Shown: positions 31,373-42,420 of the stretch, one piece after another
Layout of the letters: every line of letters starts with the position of its first letter
Position numbering within the stretch: position 1 is the first letter of the stretch
Origin: Geomonas anaerohicana
GTDB lineage: Bacteria; Desulfobacterota; Desulfuromonadia; Geobacterales; Geobacteraceae
Direction: 5' to 3'
NCBI RefSeq assembly: GCF_016458305.1
Contig: NZ_JAEMHL010000018.1
Coordinates: 1-53,190, forward strand
Length of the DNA: 53,190 nucleotides
Program-made: the position numbers and the translations under genes
The notes under the pieces: generated by a model
Databases searched by the model: none
Seen by the model: only the letters and a program-made list of their open reading frames with translations
What the model was told of the DNA's origin: nothing

Positions 31373-32593
31373 TTACCAGTTCACCGACCAGGTCGGATGG
31401 GTGTTCTGCGCCCGATCCGGCGAGATCCTGGTCTGCCCGCTGCCGTCAGCGCGCATCAGGTACAGCCCCTCGCCGCCGTCGCGGGTCGAGCTGAAGACGA
31501 TGAAACGGCCGTCGGGGGAGTAGCGGGGATGCTCGTTGCTCCCCACGCTGGTGAGTTGGGTGTCGCCGGAGCCGTCCGGGCTGATGGCGTGGATCTGGAA
31601 CGCCCCCTCTTTGCGAGAGTAGACGATGCGATCCCCCTTGGGAGACCAGCGCGGGGTGACGTTGTAGGCGCCGTTGGTGGTGAGGCGTCTGACGTTGCCG
31701 CCGTTGGCATCCATCACGAAGAGCTGCGGCTTGCCCAGCCGGTCGGAGACGAAGGCGATCCTTGAGCCGTCCGGGGACCAGGCGGGGGAGACGTCGATGG
31801 CGTGGTTGTTGGTGAGCCGCACCAGGTCCTTTCCGTCACGGCTCATCTGGTAGATCTCCGAGTTGCCGTCCTTGGAGAGCACCAGGGCGATCTTGTTGCC
31901 GTCCTGGGAGAAGACGCCCATGGCGTTCAGGCCGCTCCTGGAGGAGAGGCGCGCTTCCTGGCCGGTGAACAGCTCGCGGCGGTACAGGTCCGGGTTCCCC
32001 TTCTTGTAGGAGGTGTAGATGAGCTCCTTGCCGGAGGGGGCGAAGTCGGGGTAGAGGTTGATCGAGCCGTTGTTGGTGAGCCGCTGCGGGTTGTGCCCGT
32101 CGTAATCCATGATGTAGATCTCCTTGTTGCCGGAGGCCTTGGATACGTAGGCAATCTTGCCGGTGAAGGGGCCCTTCTCGCCGGTCAGTACGCGCAGCAC
32201 CTCGTCGGAGAAGGCGTGCCCCATGCGGCGCAGGTCTTTGATGCGGCCGCTGTAGCGCTTGGCGATGATCTCCTTGTTCAGCACCTGGTCCACCAGGCGG
32301 CACTCGAGGATGGCGGTGTCCCCCTGCACGCCGTAGGCGCTCTTTAACAGCAGGGCGCCCGCTCCCTCGCTGGGAGCGATCTCGAAGGGGCCGGCGATGC
32401 CGAGGTCGAAGCCGAACAGCTCGGGGAGTTCACGCGCCACGTCGCCGGGAACGGCGCCGGAGAGGGCCGTGGTCGGGCCGACGGCCAGCTTCATCTTGCC
32501 GGAGGTCGGGGCGGTGACGTCGAGGTAGCTCTCGGCGGCGAAGCCCTGCGGCCCCAGAACCAGTAACAGCAGTATCAGAAGGATTCTCATCAT
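31373..32593 (-). CDS. tolB: Tol-Pal system beta-propeller TolB
   Basis: A 406-aa periplasmic protein. A signal peptide (about 1-19, ending GFAA) is followed by an N-terminal alpha/beta domain (about 22-140). A six-bladed propeller follows, with repeated motifs such as IAYVSKASGNKEIYIMDYDG, LYPDFAPSGKELIYTS, ISPDGSGDTQLTS and PRYSPDGRFIVFSS. It links Pal to TolA. Two adjacent ATGs are available at 32593 and 32590. The first starts directly after the tolA stop, implying coupled translation. Confidence 0.95.
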   Translation of the reverse strand: MMRILLILLLLVLGPQGFAAESYLDVTAPTSGKMKLAVGPTTALSGAVPGDVARELPELFGFDLGIAGPFEIAPSEGAGALLLKSAYGVQGDTAILECRLVDQVLNKEIIAKRYSGRIKDLRRMGHAFSDEVLRVLTGEKGPFTGKIAYVSKASGNKEIYIMDYDGHNPQRLTNNGSINLYPDFAPSGKELIYTSYKKGNPDLYRRELFTGQEARLSSRSGLNAMGVFSQDGNKIALVLSKDGNSEIYQMSRDGKDLVRLTNNHAIDVSPAWSPDGSRIAFVSDRLGKPQLFVMDANGGNVRRLTTNGAYNVTPRWSPKGDRIVYSRKEGAFQIHAISPDGSGDTQLTSVGSNEHPRYSPDGRFIVFSSTRDGGEGLYLMRADGSGQTRISPDRAQNTHPTWSVNW

Positions 32594-33352
32594 CTATTTC
32601 ACCCCTTCAGGCATGAAGCGGAACACGCGTTTGTACTGTGTGTGGTTGGGCGGCGGCACCAGAGTCTTCCCCGCCAGGGCAACCGCCCTTTGCACGGCCT
32701 CGTCGAAGAAAGGATCCCCCGACCCCTTTTCCACGCGGTAGTCGATGCTGCCGTCCGGAGACACGGTGATGGTAGCGATCACCTGCGGCGCCTTGGTCTG
32801 GGTGGCGATCACCTGTTTGAGGGCGTCCCTGAGCCGGGACTGCAGGTACGAGGAGTAGTCGCTCCCGGCCTGGTTTCCGGTGGCGCCGGGCATGCCGGTG
32901 CGGGTGCTTCCCTTCTTCTTGAGGGCATCCAGCACGGCGGCCTGGCGCCGGTCTTCCGCCTTTTGCTGCAGCTTGGCCATCCGTTCGTTGAAGGCCTTGT
33001 CTTCGGCCTCCTTTTGCTGCTGTTCGGTTTTGGCCTGGGATTTCGGAGGCGGCGTCTTGGCTGCGGGCTTGGTCGGCAGGGCCATGGCCGGCTTGGCAGG
33101 CGCCGGGGGGGCGGGTGCCGGAGCGGCAGGAGCCTTGGCCTCGGCCGGCGCCGGCGCTTGCGGCATGCCGCTTTGCGGCGCAGCGACCGGTAGCGTCACC
33201 ATGTCAACGTAGGTGACCGGGTTTTCGTCCCGATGGAACTCAGGGAGGAAGTGCCAGTTCGCGATGATCAGGAACACGATCAGGTGGCAGACGAGGGAGA
33301 GCGCCAGCATCCCCCCCGGCCCCGGGTAGTTGCGCGTGAACGCGGTTTTCAT
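32594..33352 (-). CDS. tolA: TolA-like energy-transducing protein (TonB C-terminal type)
   Basis: A 252-aa inner-membrane protein with one N-terminal helix (MLALSLVCHLIVFLIIANW, about 15-33), a Pro/Ala-rich periplasmic spacer (about 65-115), a charged helical stretch (KTEQQQKEAEDKAFNERMAKLQQKAEDRR) and a C-terminal domain of TonB/TolA type (ATITVSPDGSIDYRVEKGSGDPFFDEAVQRAV). It carries the pmf-driven motion of TolQR to TolB-Pal. It is shorter than E. coli TolA (421 aa), as is common in this class. The start overlaps the tolR stop as ATGA. Confidence 0.88.
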   Translation of the reverse strand: MKTAFTRNYPGPGGMLALSLVCHLIVFLIIANWHFLPEFHRDENPVTYVDMVTLPVAAPQSGMPQAPAPAEAKAPAAPAPAPPAPAKPAMALPTKPAAKTPPPKSQAKTEQQQKEAEDKAFNERMAKLQQKAEDRRQAAVLDALKKKGSTRTGMPGATGNQAGSDYSSYLQSRLRDALKQVIATQTKAPQVIATITVSPDGSIDYRVEKGSGDPFFDEAVQRAVALAGKTLVPPPNHTQYKRVFRFMPEGVK

Positions 33353-33768
33353 CGGCGTTGCGGGGACTCCGTCACCATGCCCAGGCGCTCCACGCCGGCT
33401 CCCTTGATCTGGGCCATGACCCGGACCACGTCGCCGTAGGGCACCGCCTGGTCAGCCTTGAGGAACACCTCGCGCTTTTCGCGGCCGGCCAGCATGGTGG
33501 TCAGTTTGTCTTTGAGTTGGTCGGCCGGTATCTCGGTCGAGTTGATGAAGGTCTTGCCGGACTGCTCCACGGAGACCACAAGGGTGTCCTCCTTGGGCGC
33601 CAGTGCCTTGGTGTCCGCCTTGGGGAGGTTGACCTGGACCCCCTGCTGCATCATCGGCGCGGTGACCATGAAGATGATCAAGAGCACCAGCATGACGTCG
33701 ACCAGAGGCGTGACGTTTATCTGCGACATGGTGCCGCGATCGCCGTTATCCCTGTTGCCGAACTCCAT
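33349..33768 (-). CDS. tolR: Tol-Pal system protein TolR (ExbD family)
   Basis: A 139-aa inner-membrane protein. One N-terminal helix (VTPLVDVMLVLLIIFMVTAP, about 20-39) contains the conserved membrane aspartate in PLVDV, which conducts protons with TolQ. A periplasmic ExbD/TolR domain follows (QVNLPKADTKALAPKEDTLVVSVEQSG ... VFLKADQAVPYGDVVRVMAQIKGAGVERLGMVT). It lies 3 bp after tolQ with GGGGAG as binding site. Confidence 0.94.
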   Translation of the reverse strand: MEFGNRDNGDRGTMSQINVTPLVDVMLVLLIIFMVTAPMMQQGVQVNLPKADTKALAPKEDTLVVSVEQSGKTFINSTEIPADQLKDKLTTMLAGREKREVFLKADQAVPYGDVVRVMAQIKGAGVERLGMVTESPQRR

Positions 33769-33771
33769 GGC

Positions 33772-34446
33772 TTATCTCCCCGCGAAGTTGCGCTGTACGA
33801 TGTTGAGGAATTCGGTGGAGAAGCTGTCCATCTCCGAGATGAGCACCTTGATCTTGTGCTGGAAGTGGTTGTAGCCCATGACGGCCGGGATGGCGGCGAC
33901 CAGGCCGATCGCGGTGGCGATGAGCGCCTCGGCGATGCCCGGGGCGACTACGGCCAGGGATGCGGAGCCGCTCTGGCCGATCTTCTCGAACGCGGTCATG
34001 ATGCCCCAGACGGTGCCGAAGAGGCCGACGAACGGAGCGGTGGCGCCGGTGGTGGCCAGGAAGGTGAGGTACTTTTCCAACCGGGTGATCTCGATGGTGG
34101 TGGCACGGCGCAGGGCGCGGGCGATGTTCTCGACGCCGCCCAGGTCGGTGCTGACGATGTTGGGATCAGCCTTTTCCTCGACCTTTTCCTGCAGTTTCCT
34201 CAGTTCCCCGTATCCCTCCTGGAACAGGACGGTAAGGGGGGAGTGCTCGAAGCGGTCCAGTTGCGAGTTGATGGCGTCGAAGCGCTTCGCTTTCCAGAAG
34301 AATTCGAGGAAGCGCTCGGAGGCGCTGTTGGCGCGGTACACCTGCAGCAGCTTGTAGAAGATGATGCCCCAGGATACCACCGAGAAATAGAGCAACAGCA
34401 AAAGTACCAGTTTTACGACCAGGCCGGTCGATGCAAGCATGCCCAC
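33772..34446 (-). CDS. tolQ: Tol-Pal system protein TolQ (MotA/ExbB family)
   Basis: A 224-aa inner-membrane protein with three helices. The first is at about 10-30, and the other two flank the conserved loop LATTGATAPFVGLFGTVWGIMTAFEKIG and APGIAEALIATAIGLVAAIPAVMGYN. It is the stator of the TolQR motor. The GTG at 34446, 7 nt after GGAGGG, fits better than the ATG at 34440. It is the first gene of tolQRAB. A candidate promoter lies at 34485-34513. Confidence 0.94.
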   Translation of the reverse strand: MGMLASTGLVVKLVLLLLLYFSVVSWGIIFYKLLQVYRANSASERFLEFFWKAKRFDAINSQLDRFEHSPLTVLFQEGYGELRKLQEKVEEKADPNIVSTDLGGVENIARALRRATTIEITRLEKYLTFLATTGATAPFVGLFGTVWGIMTAFEKIGQSGSASLAVVAPGIAEALIATAIGLVAAIPAVMGYNHFQHKIKVLISEMDSFSTEFLNIVQRNFAGR

Positions 34447-34484
34447 GTAGCAACCCTCCGCGGTTAGATGGAAATCAAACTGGA

Positions 34485-34513
34485 AAAATATGCTGAACCC
34501 TTGGGGAAGTCAA
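34485..34513 (-). promoter_or_regulatory. Promoter of tolQRAB
   Basis: Minus-strand TTGACT (complement of 34508-34513), a 17-bp spacer and TATTTT (complement of 34485-34490). The predicted start is near 34478, giving a leader of about 30 nt. Confidence 0.6.
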
Positions 34514-34551
34514 CAGGAAACACGTGCCGCGGCCCATGAGGCAGGGACCCT

Positions 34552-34680
34552 AAACCATTAACGCAAAGGCGCAGAGCCGCAAAGACGCCAAGGGTAAAAA
34601 TTGTAACGGCCTTATGCCCTTGTCCCGCTTTTCTTTGCGGCTTCGCGCCTTGGCGCCTTTGCGTTGAGTCTTGTGGTTTA
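34552..34680. repeat. Inverted repeat of GCAAAGGCGC type, family 5
   Basis: A left arm at 34552-34594 (AACGCAAAGGCGC, GCCGCAAAG) is mirrored by a right arm at 34632-34680 (CTTTGCGGC, GCGCCTTTGCGTT, ending GTGGTTT opposite AAACCA). The arms could fold into one long hairpin with an A+T-rich loop. The last bases touch the stop codon of the amidase gene. A single arm recurs at 35475-35502, upstream of the same gene. Confidence 0.8.
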
Positions 34681-35457
34681 ATAGCACTCCGGCCGCCGGT
34701 CCTGGAAGCAGTTGATGCTTGCGCGCCAGGAGGTGATCTCGGCGGGGTCGAGGATGGCGGTGGGCTCGCAGTTCTCGTAGCCACCCTCGGCCAGCAGTTC
34801 TCCCTTCGGATTGACGATCAGCGACGAGCCGAAGAAGTCGAGCTTGCCGATCATGCCGCAGGTGTTGGTGGCGACCACGAAGAGCTGGTTCTCGATGGCG
34901 CGGGCGCGGATCAGGGTGCGCCAGTGTTCCTCGCGCGGCTTGGGCCACTCGCCGGTGATGACGATGATCTCGGCTCCGTCCACCGCGAGCCTACGGGTCA
35001 GCTCCGGGAAGCGCAGGTCGTAGCAGATGATGACGCCGATCTTGCCGACGCTGGTGTCGAGCAGGCAGACCGAATCGCCACGGTCCAGGTGTCGGTCCTC
35101 GTTCATCAGGCCGAAGAGGTGCATTTTGCGGTAGCTTCCGGCCAGTTTGCCGCGGTCGGCTACGTACGAGGTGTTGTACACCTTGTCGCCGTGCGGCTCC
35201 GGGAGGCTGCCGATGATAACCATGCCGAGTTCGCCGGAAAGCGCCACTATCTGCTGCACCAGGGCCGGGGTGCGCAGGGCCAGCTGGTTCAGCTGACGGT
35301 AGTCGAACGCGCAGCTCCACATCTCCGGCAGGACCGCGAGCTCTACGCCATCCTTGGCGAGCTGGCGCAGCTTGTCCGTTACGTATGCCAGGTTCTTGTC
35401 GATGTCGCCGAGCGCTATATTGAATTGCACCGCGGCGGCCTTGATGCTCTTCTGCAT
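34678..35457 (-). CDS. Nitrilase-superfamily amidase (omega-amidase-like)
   Basis: A 259-aa C-N hydrolase. The catalytic Glu-Lys-Cys triad is intact: E in AVLPEMWSCAFDY (about 42-54), K in GSYRKMHLFG (about 109-118) and C in GVIICYDLRFPEL (about 140-152), with the second Glu in GEWPKPREEHWRTLIRARAIENQ. The sequence around the active sites fits the omega-amidase/YafV group that hydrolyses alpha-ketoglutaramate or small amides, but the substrate cannot be fixed from the sequence. GGAGGGG lies just before the ATG. Flanked by family 5 repeats. Confidence 0.87.
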   Translation of the reverse strand: MQKSIKAAAVQFNIALGDIDKNLAYVTDKLRQLAKDGVELAVLPEMWSCAFDYRQLNQLALRTPALVQQIVALSGELGMVIIGSLPEPHGDKVYNTSYVADRGKLAGSYRKMHLFGLMNEDRHLDRGDSVCLLDTSVGKIGVIICYDLRFPELTRRLAVDGAEIIVITGEWPKPREEHWRTLIRARAIENQLFVVATNTCGMIGKLDFFGSSLIVNPKGELLAEGGYENCEPTAILDPAEITSWRASINCFQDRRPECY

Positions 35458-35474
35458 GTCCCCTCCTGGTTTTT

Positions 35475-35502
35475 CCCTTTGCGCCTTGGCGGCTTTGCGT
35501 GA
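35475..35502. repeat. GCAAAGGCGC repeat arm, family 5
   Basis: CCTTTGCGCCTTGGCGGCTTTGCGTGAGGG pattern, matching one arm of the inverted repeat at 34552-34680. It lies just upstream of the amidase ribosome binding site. The rest of 35503-35653 holds no clear feature except a short dyad GTTCT-GCT-AGAAC at 35613-35625. Confidence 0.7.
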
Positions 35503-35653
35503 GGGATTTGAGGTTTTCGGTTTGAGTGCGCCCGGAGTGTAATATTCCTAATCCTGGATTTCAAGCGTCTTCATGCAGTTGCAGCGCTTTTGCGTGACAA
35601 GAGGAGAACGGTTCTGCTAGAACGGTATCTGGCGCGTAAAGGAGCGCGAGAGC

Positions 35654-36799
35654 ATGCAAGCCGGTCTATATATACATTTTCCCTTCTGCCTCAAGAAATG
35701 CCTGTACTGCGACTTCAACTCCACCGCCTGGTCCGGCGACGAGCTGGACGGCTACGTGGAGCTGTTGCTGCGCGAGATGGAGCTGCGCGGGCAGGCCCTC
35801 GCCGAGCCGGTGCAGGCGCCGACGCTGTACCTGGGGGGCGGGACGCCTTCGCTCATGGCGCCGGAGCTGGTGGGGCGCCTGGTCGACCAGGCGGCACTCC
35901 GTTTCGGTCTGGAAGAGGGGGCGGAGGTGACCCTGGAGGCGAACCCGGGGACGCTGACTCCGGAGCGGCTTGCGGGTTACCGGGCGGCGGGGGTGAACCG
36001 CCTGTCATTGGGGATCCAGTCTTTCGAGGAGCGCCTGCTCAAAACGCTGGGGCGGGTGCATACCGTGCCCCAGGCGCTTACTGCCTTCGAGCAGGCGCGC
36101 CGAGCCGGCTTCGACAACATCAGCATCGACCTGATGCACTCCCTGCCCGGGCAGAGCCTGGACGGCTGGCGCGCCGCGCTGGGGCAGGGGATCGCGCTCG
36201 CTCCGGAGCACGTCTCCGCCTACGCGCTCTCCATCGAGGAGGGAACCCCCTTCGAGCGGCTGTACCAGGACGGTGAGCTGGTCCTGCCGGGGGAGGAGGA
36301 AGCGGCGCGCATGTTCGAGGCGACGACGGAGGTGCTCACCGGCGCCGGTTACGTACACTACGAGATTTCCAACTTCGGCCTCCCCGGCCGCTTTTCCCGC
36401 CACAACCAATCCTACTGGAGCCGGCTAAGCTACCTCGGTTTCGGCTCCGGCGCCCATTCCTTCTGGAACCCCGACGGCCTCGGCCGCCGCTGGAACAACG
36501 CCGCCGACCTGGACGGCTATCGCGCCGCCATCAATGCCGGCCTGCTTCCCGAGCGGGACGAGGTGGTGTTGTCCCTCGATGATGCCGTGGCCGAGAGCTT
36601 TTTCCTCGGGCTTCGGGTGCTGACCGGCCTGGAACTCGCACCCCTCGAGGAACGCTTCGGCGCGGATGCGCTGGCAGGCCAGTTGACGGAGGTTGAGCGG
36701 CTGCTGCAGGCCGGTCTGCTGGTCGCCAACGGGGGGCGCATCCGTCTCGCCGACAGCTCGGTAATCATCGCCAACAGCATCTTTTCCCGCTTTCTGTAA
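35654..36799 (+). CDS. hemW: Radical SAM heme chaperone HemW
   Basis: A 381-aa radical SAM protein. The cluster motif is CLKKCLYCDF (CxxxCxxC, about 12-20), preceded by GLYIHFPF. Next come YLGGGTPSLM, TLEANPGTLTPERL, GVNRLSLGIQSFEERLLKTLGRVH, DNISIDLMHSLPGQ and YEISNFGLPGRFSRHN, all typical of HemW, with a C-terminal HemW domain. It lacks the extra N-terminal Cys of HemN. HemW is a heme-trafficking protein, not a proven coproporphyrinogen oxidase. The AAGGAG site precedes the ATG. It lies directly upstream of the hrcA heat-shock cluster. Confidence 0.93.
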   Translation: MQAGLYIHFPFCLKKCLYCDFNSTAWSGDELDGYVELLLREMELRGQALAEPVQAPTLYLGGGTPSLMAPELVGRLVDQAALRFGLEEGAEVTLEANPGTLTPERLAGYRAAGVNRLSLGIQSFEERLLKTLGRVHTVPQALTAFEQARRAGFDNISIDLMHSLPGQSLDGWRAALGQGIALAPEHVSAYALSIEEGTPFERLYQDGELVLPGEEEAARMFEATTEVLTGAGYVHYEISNFGLPGRFSRHNQSYWSRLSYLGFGSGAHSFWNPDGLGRRWNNAADLDGYRAAINAGLLPERDEVVLSLDDAVAESFFLGLRVLTGLELAPLEERFGADALAGQLTEVERLLQAGLLVANGGRIRLADSSVIIANSIFSRFL

Positions 36800-36827
36800 A
36801 TCCGCCATTATCCCGCCAGAGAACCCC

Positions 36828-36856
36828 TTGACAAAGCACAGGTGCGTTGCTAACTT
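36828..36856 (+). promoter_or_regulatory. Heat-shock operon promoter
   Basis: TTGACA at 36828-36833, a 17-bp spacer and TAACTT at 36851-36856. The -10 match is poor, but the position just before the CIRCE element is right. Confidence 0.55.
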
Positions 36857-36865
36857 GAAGCTCGT

Positions 36866-36892
36866 TTAGCACTCGAACTTTTTGAGTGCTAA
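36866..36892. promoter_or_regulatory. CIRCE operator (HrcA binding site)
   Basis: TTAGCACTC-N9-GAGTGCTAA is an exact match to the CIRCE consensus. It lies at the predicted transcript start, 21 bp before hrcA. HrcA binds this dyad and represses the operon when free GroEL is plentiful. Confidence 0.97.
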
Positions 36893-36913
36893 AAGCTTTT
36901 GAGGGCCAAGGTT

Positions 36914-37948
36914 ATGGAAGAGCAACTTTCTGAACGTGGAAAACGCATCCTCGAAGCGGTCATAGAGGATTACATAGCGACCGCCGAGCCGGTCGGGAGC
37001 CGGACCATCACGCGCAGCCACGAGCTGGCGCTTTCGCCGGCCACGGTGCGCAACGTCATGTCCGACCTGGAGGAGATGGGGCTGCTTGCCTCGCCGCACA
37101 CCTCCGCCGGCCGCATCCCCACCGACAAGGCCTACCGCCTCTACGTCAACTCGATCCTGGAGGCGAAGCAGAACCTCACTGCGGGCAAACGGGACGAAAT
37201 CCGCAGGCGCTGCCGCATGGCGGGCAAGGACCCGGCCGAGATGCTCAAGGAGGCGAGCCGACTCCTCTCCACCACCTCGAGCTACATGGGGGTGGTCATG
37301 GCGCCGCGCATGGCGGCCAACGTCTTCCACCAGATGGAATTCGTCAAGCTGTCCAGCCACCGCATCCTGGCCATCCTGGTGTCGCAGAATGGCACAGTGC
37401 AGAACCGGCTCCTGGAAACCGAGGAGGAGATCCCGCAGGAAGACCTGGTTCGCATGGCCAATTACCTGAACGGGATGCTGCAGGGACTCACCCTGGCCCA
37501 GGTGCGCGAGCGGCTCCTGGCCGAGATGCAGAGCGAGAAGGTGCGCTACGATTCGCTGATGGCGAAGGCGATCGCGCTTTCGGAGCAGACCATCAGGACC
37601 GACAGCACCGAGATCTTTTTGGAAGGGCAGGCGAACATCCTGGAACAGCCGGAGTTCGCCGACGCCGCCAAGATGCGTGAGATATTCCGGGCCTTCGAGA
37701 AGAAGAGCCTCCTTCTGGACCTGCTGGACCGCTCCATGCAGGCCGAAGGGGTGCAGATCTTCATCGGGTCCGAGTCGCCCCTGCTCAAGATGGAGGGGAT
37801 GAGCCTGGTCACCTCCACCTACCTCACCGGGAAGGACACGGTCGGGGTGCTCGGGGTAATCGGCCCCACCCGGATGGGCTACGGCCGGGTGATACCGATT
37901 GTAGATTACACAGCGAAATTGATCAGCCGCCTGCTCGACACCGAGTAG
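36914..37948 (+). CDS. hrcA: Heat-inducible transcription repressor HrcA
   Basis: A 344-aa repressor. The N-terminal winged helix has [59 protein letters not shown] (about 15-75). A GAF-like and dimerisation region follows, ending [30 protein letters not shown]. It controls its own operon through the CIRCE site upstream. The ATG at 36914 was chosen because the TTG at 36899 lies almost against the operator. Followed by grpE at 25 bp. Confidence 0.96.
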   Translation: MEEQLSERGKRILEAVIEDYIATAEPVGSRTITRSHELALSPATVRNVMSDLEEMGLLASPHTSAGRIPTDKAYRLYVNSILEAKQNLTAGKRDEIRRRCRMAGKDPAEMLKEASRLLSTTSSYMGVVMAPRMAANVFHQMEFVKLSSHRILAILVSQNGTVQNRLLETEEEIPQEDLVRMANYLNGMLQGLTLAQVRERLLAEMQSEKVRYDSLMAKAIALSEQTIRTDSTEIFLEGQANILEQPEFADAAKMREIFRAFEKKSLLLDLLDRSMQAEGVQIFIGSESPLLKMEGMSLVTSTYLTGKDTVGVLGVIGPTRMGYGRVIPIVDYTAKLISRLLDTE

Positions 37949-37973
37949 CGCGAGAAAAGGAGACGATAAAGGG

Positions 37974-38531
37974 ATGGACAAGAAAAAACACGATGCGCAC
38001 CAGCACGACAAGGCGGAGGCGGCGCAGGACCATGTAGAACTGGCGCAGCCGCTGTCGGATGCGGATCGGATCAAGGAACTGGAAGAGGCGCTGGCCGCCA
38101 AAGGGCTGGAGTCCGCGGGCAACTGGGACAAGTACCTGCGCGAGCGCGCCGACCTGGAGAACTACCGCAAGCGGGTGCAGAAGGAGAAGGAAGAGATCCT
38201 GAAGTACGGTAACGAGCAGATCATCATGGAACTGCTCCCCTCGGTTGACAACCTGGAGCGCGCCATCGATCACGCCAGCGCGGACGATCCCATCATCGAG
38301 GGGGTGAAACTCACCCTGACCATGCTCCTTTCCACCCTGAAGAAGTTCGGCGTCACCCCGGTGGAGACCCCGGCCGGAACCCCGTTCGATCCCGCGTTTC
38401 ACCAGGCGATGACCCAGGTGCCCAGCGAGGAGCAGGAGCCCAACACCATCGTGAACGTGTTCCAGAAGGGATACATGCTGAACGACCGGCTGCTCCGCCC
38501 CGCCATGGTCACGGTGGCCGTTAAGCCGTAA
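37974..38531 (+). CDS. grpE: Nucleotide exchange factor GrpE
   Basis: A 185-aa DnaK cofactor. A charged N-terminus precedes a long coiled coil (about 30-105: [35 protein letters not shown]). The family core is [13 protein letters not shown] and the C-terminal beta domain includes [26 protein letters not shown] and [26 protein letters not shown]. The site AAAGGAG lies 10 nt before the ATG. Confidence 0.96.
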   Translation: MDKKKHDAHQHDKAEAAQDHVELAQPLSDADRIKELEEALAAKGLESAGNWDKYLRERADLENYRKRVQKEKEEILKYGNEQIIMELLPSVDNLERAIDHASADDPIIEGVKLTLTMLLSTLKKFGVTPVETPAGTPFDPAFHQAMTQVPSEEQEPNTIVNVFQKGYMLNDRLLRPAMVTVAVKP

Positions 38532-38534
38532 AAG

Positions 38535-38613
38535 CAGGGACTAGGGATGAGGGGCTAGGGGCTAGTAAAGACGTTGGTTTTGCCAGCCCCTAGCCCCCAG
38601 TCCCTAGCCCCTG
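38535..38613. repeat. CCCCTAG inverted pair, family 4
   Basis: Arms GGGACTAGGG...GGGGCTAGGGGCTA (38535-38564) and AGCCCCTAGCCCC...CCCTAGCCCCTG (38585-38613) could form a hairpin between grpE and dnaK. No independent dnaK promoter is evident, so the hairpin lies within the operon transcript and may help mRNA stability or attenuation. A half copy is at 27346-27375. Confidence 0.8.
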
Positions 38614-38698
38614 AAGTTTTTTTCCCCCCGCCCCTTGTTTTTTACCGGGGGCATGACTAGGTTGCAGAGTGACAGTTACCATATGAGGAGGCAATCAC

Positions 38699-40618
<1,920 letters not shown>

Positions 40619-40689
40619 GTAAAAGGTTGCAAAGCGGTGCCGCTTTAGTGGAAGATGGCGCTGCATGTAGAAAATGACAACCGCAACGG

Positions 40690-40720
40690 GCAGCGTCTCA
40701 TTAGATGGGACGCTGCTCTT
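40690..40720 (+). terminator. Hairpin between dnaK and dnaJ
   Basis: GCAGCGTC/GACGCTGC (40690-40697 with 40709-40716) followed by TCTTT. A partial terminator would reduce dnaJ relative to dnaK. The hairpin overlaps the upstream extension of the dnaJ ORF. Confidence 0.65.
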
Positions 40721-40739
40721 TGTGTTACGAGGGCTTACA

Positions 40740-41861
40740 TTGGCAAACGGTGACAAACAGGATTACTACGAACTGCTCGAGGTGAACAAGAACGCCTCCG
40801 AGACCGAGATCAAGAAGGCGTACCGGCGTCTGGCCATCAAGTACCACCCGGACAAGAACCCCGGCGACAAGAGCGCCGAGGACAAGTTCAAGGAGGTGTC
40901 CGAAGCCTACGAGGTGCTTTCCGACCCCGAGAAGCGTGCCCGCTACGACCAGTTCGGCCACGCCGGTGTGGGGGGCGGCGGCTTCAACGGTTCCCCCTTC
41001 GGCGGTTTCGGCGGCTCCCCCTTCGGCGACATCTTCGGCGACATCTTCGGCGAAGTGTTCGGCGGGCGCCAGAAGACCTCGCGCGGCAAGCGGGGCGACG
41101 ACCTGCAGTACAACCTGGAGATCAGCTTCGAGGAGGCTGCCTTCGGGGTCGAGAAGAAGATCGACATCCCCTATGCCAAGCGCTGCGAGGCGTGCGGCGG
41201 TTCCGGCGCCAAGACCGGCACCCAGCCCAAGACCTGCCCCACCTGCCAGGGCGCCGGACAGATGCGTTTCCAGCAGGGGTTCTTCAGCGTTTCCAAGACC
41301 TGTTCGCACTGCAACGGCGAGGGGCGCGTGGTGGAGCATCCCTGCCCGAGCTGCCGCGGCACCGGCACGGTGCGGGACAAGAAGACCATCTCGGTCAAGG
41401 TTCCCGCCGGCGTCGAGACCGGCATCCGGTTGAAGCTCTCCGGCGAAGGGGGACAGGGGATCAAGGGGGGCGGCAACGGCGACCTGTACGTGGCGCTCAC
41501 CGTGCGCGAGCACTCCCTCTTCCGGCGCGAGGACAACGACGTACTGTGCGAGATCCCGATCAGCTTCACCCAGGCGGCCCTGGGGTGCGAGATCGAGGTG
41601 CCGACCCTGGACGGCAGGGTCAACATGAAGATCCCGGAGGGGACCCAGTCCGGCGCCATCTTCAGGATGCGCGGCAAGGGGGTTCCTGCGCTGCAGGGCT
41701 ACGGGCGCGGCGACCACCTGGTCATCGCCAAGGTCGAGACGCCGATCAACCTGAACAAGCAGCAGCGTGATCTCCTTGAGGAACTGGCGCGCATCAGCGG
41801 CGAGGACGTGAACCCGATGCGCAAGAACTTCTTCTCCAAGGTGATGGACATCTTCACGTGA
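40740..41861 (+). CDS. dnaJ: Co-chaperone DnaJ
   Basis: A 373-aa Hsp40. J-domain [35 protein letters not shown] with HPD (about 34-36) is followed by a G/F-rich segment (about 76-108) and four CxxCxGxG zinc repeats ([32 protein letters not shown], about 150-205). The C-terminal domains end in KVMDIFT. The start is TTG at 40740 with GAGGG upstream. The ORF opening at 40674 is rejected because it covers the hairpin. The DnaJ stop overlaps the next gene by GTGA. Confidence 0.96.
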   Translation: MANGDKQDYYELLEVNKNASETEIKKAYRRLAIKYHPDKNPGDKSAEDKFKEVSEAYEVLSDPEKRARYDQFGHAGVGGGGFNGSPFGGFGGSPFGDIFGDIFGEVFGGRQKTSRGKRGDDLQYNLEISFEEAAFGVEKKIDIPYAKRCEACGGSGAKTGTQPKTCPTCQGAGQMRFQQGFFSVSKTCSHCNGEGRVVEHPCPSCRGTGTVRDKKTISVKVPAGVETGIRLKLSGEGGQGIKGGGNGDLYVALTVREHSLFRREDNDVLCEIPISFTQAALGCEIEVPTLDGRVNMKIPEGTQSGAIFRMRGKGVPALQGYGRGDHLVIAKVETPINLNKQQRDLLEELARISGEDVNPMRKNFFSKVMDIFT

Positions 41862-42391
41862 TAACCGGGCCGGCACGCGGGGCGGTCCTGGCGCTGGCGG
41901 TCGTTTTGCTGGCGGCCCGTCCCCTGCCTGCCCTTAGTGCCCCGGCCCAGGCGACGCTTCTTGCCGACGCGGCCTATAGCGGGGAGCTCAAGGAGCGCAT
42001 CCGCGGGGCGAAAAGGCGCATCATCTGCGCCTTTTACCTTTTCAAGGTCACCGAGCGCCGGGGCAACGTCCCCGCCGGCCTCGCCCTGGACCTGGCGCAG
42101 GCCAGGGGGCGCGGGGTGGAGGTAACGGTCATCCTCGAAGGCGACGATTCGGTAGGGCGCGACAACCGCGCCGCGGCCGGGTTCCTGACGCGCAAGGGGG
42201 TGCGGGTCATCTTCCCGCGCGGCAGGCGCACCACCCACGCCAAGGCCGTGGTCATCGACGACCGGTACGTGATGATCGGGAGCCACAACCTTTCCCATGC
42301 CGCGCTGACGCGGAACCGGGAGCTCTCGGTGCTGTTGGATGCACCGCCGCTGGCGGCGCAGGTGACGCGGTATCTGGAAGGAATCAGGTAG
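41858..42391 (+). CDS. Secreted single-HKD phospholipase D-like nuclease
   Basis: A 177-aa protein with an N-terminal signal or anchor ([22 protein letters not shown], about 8-30) and one PLD motif, [30 protein letters not shown] (H127, K129, D134 approx). This matches the size of Nuc/EndA-type nucleases, which dimerise to complete the active site. The role is probably extracytoplasmic DNA or phospholipid hydrolysis. The start GTG at 41858 overlaps the dnaJ stop, so it is coupled to the heat-shock operon, an unusual neighbour. Confidence 0.8.
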   Translation: MITGPARGAVLALAVVLLAARPLPALSAPAQATLLADAAYSGELKERIRGAKRRIICAFYLFKVTERRGNVPAGLALDLAQARGRGVEVTVILEGDDSVGRDNRAAAGFLTRKGVRVIFPRGRRTTHAKAVVIDDRYVMIGSHNLSHAALTRNRELSVLLDAPPLAAQVTRYLEGIR

Positions 42392-42420
42392 GCCGCCGCG
42401 GCTGAAGCCAGCCGGTGTGT

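Noticed and set aside
35613..35625. LexA box upstream of hemW
   Set aside because: The dyad GTTCT-GCT-AGAAC does not fit the spacing of the LexA sites I know, and hemW is not an SOS gene.
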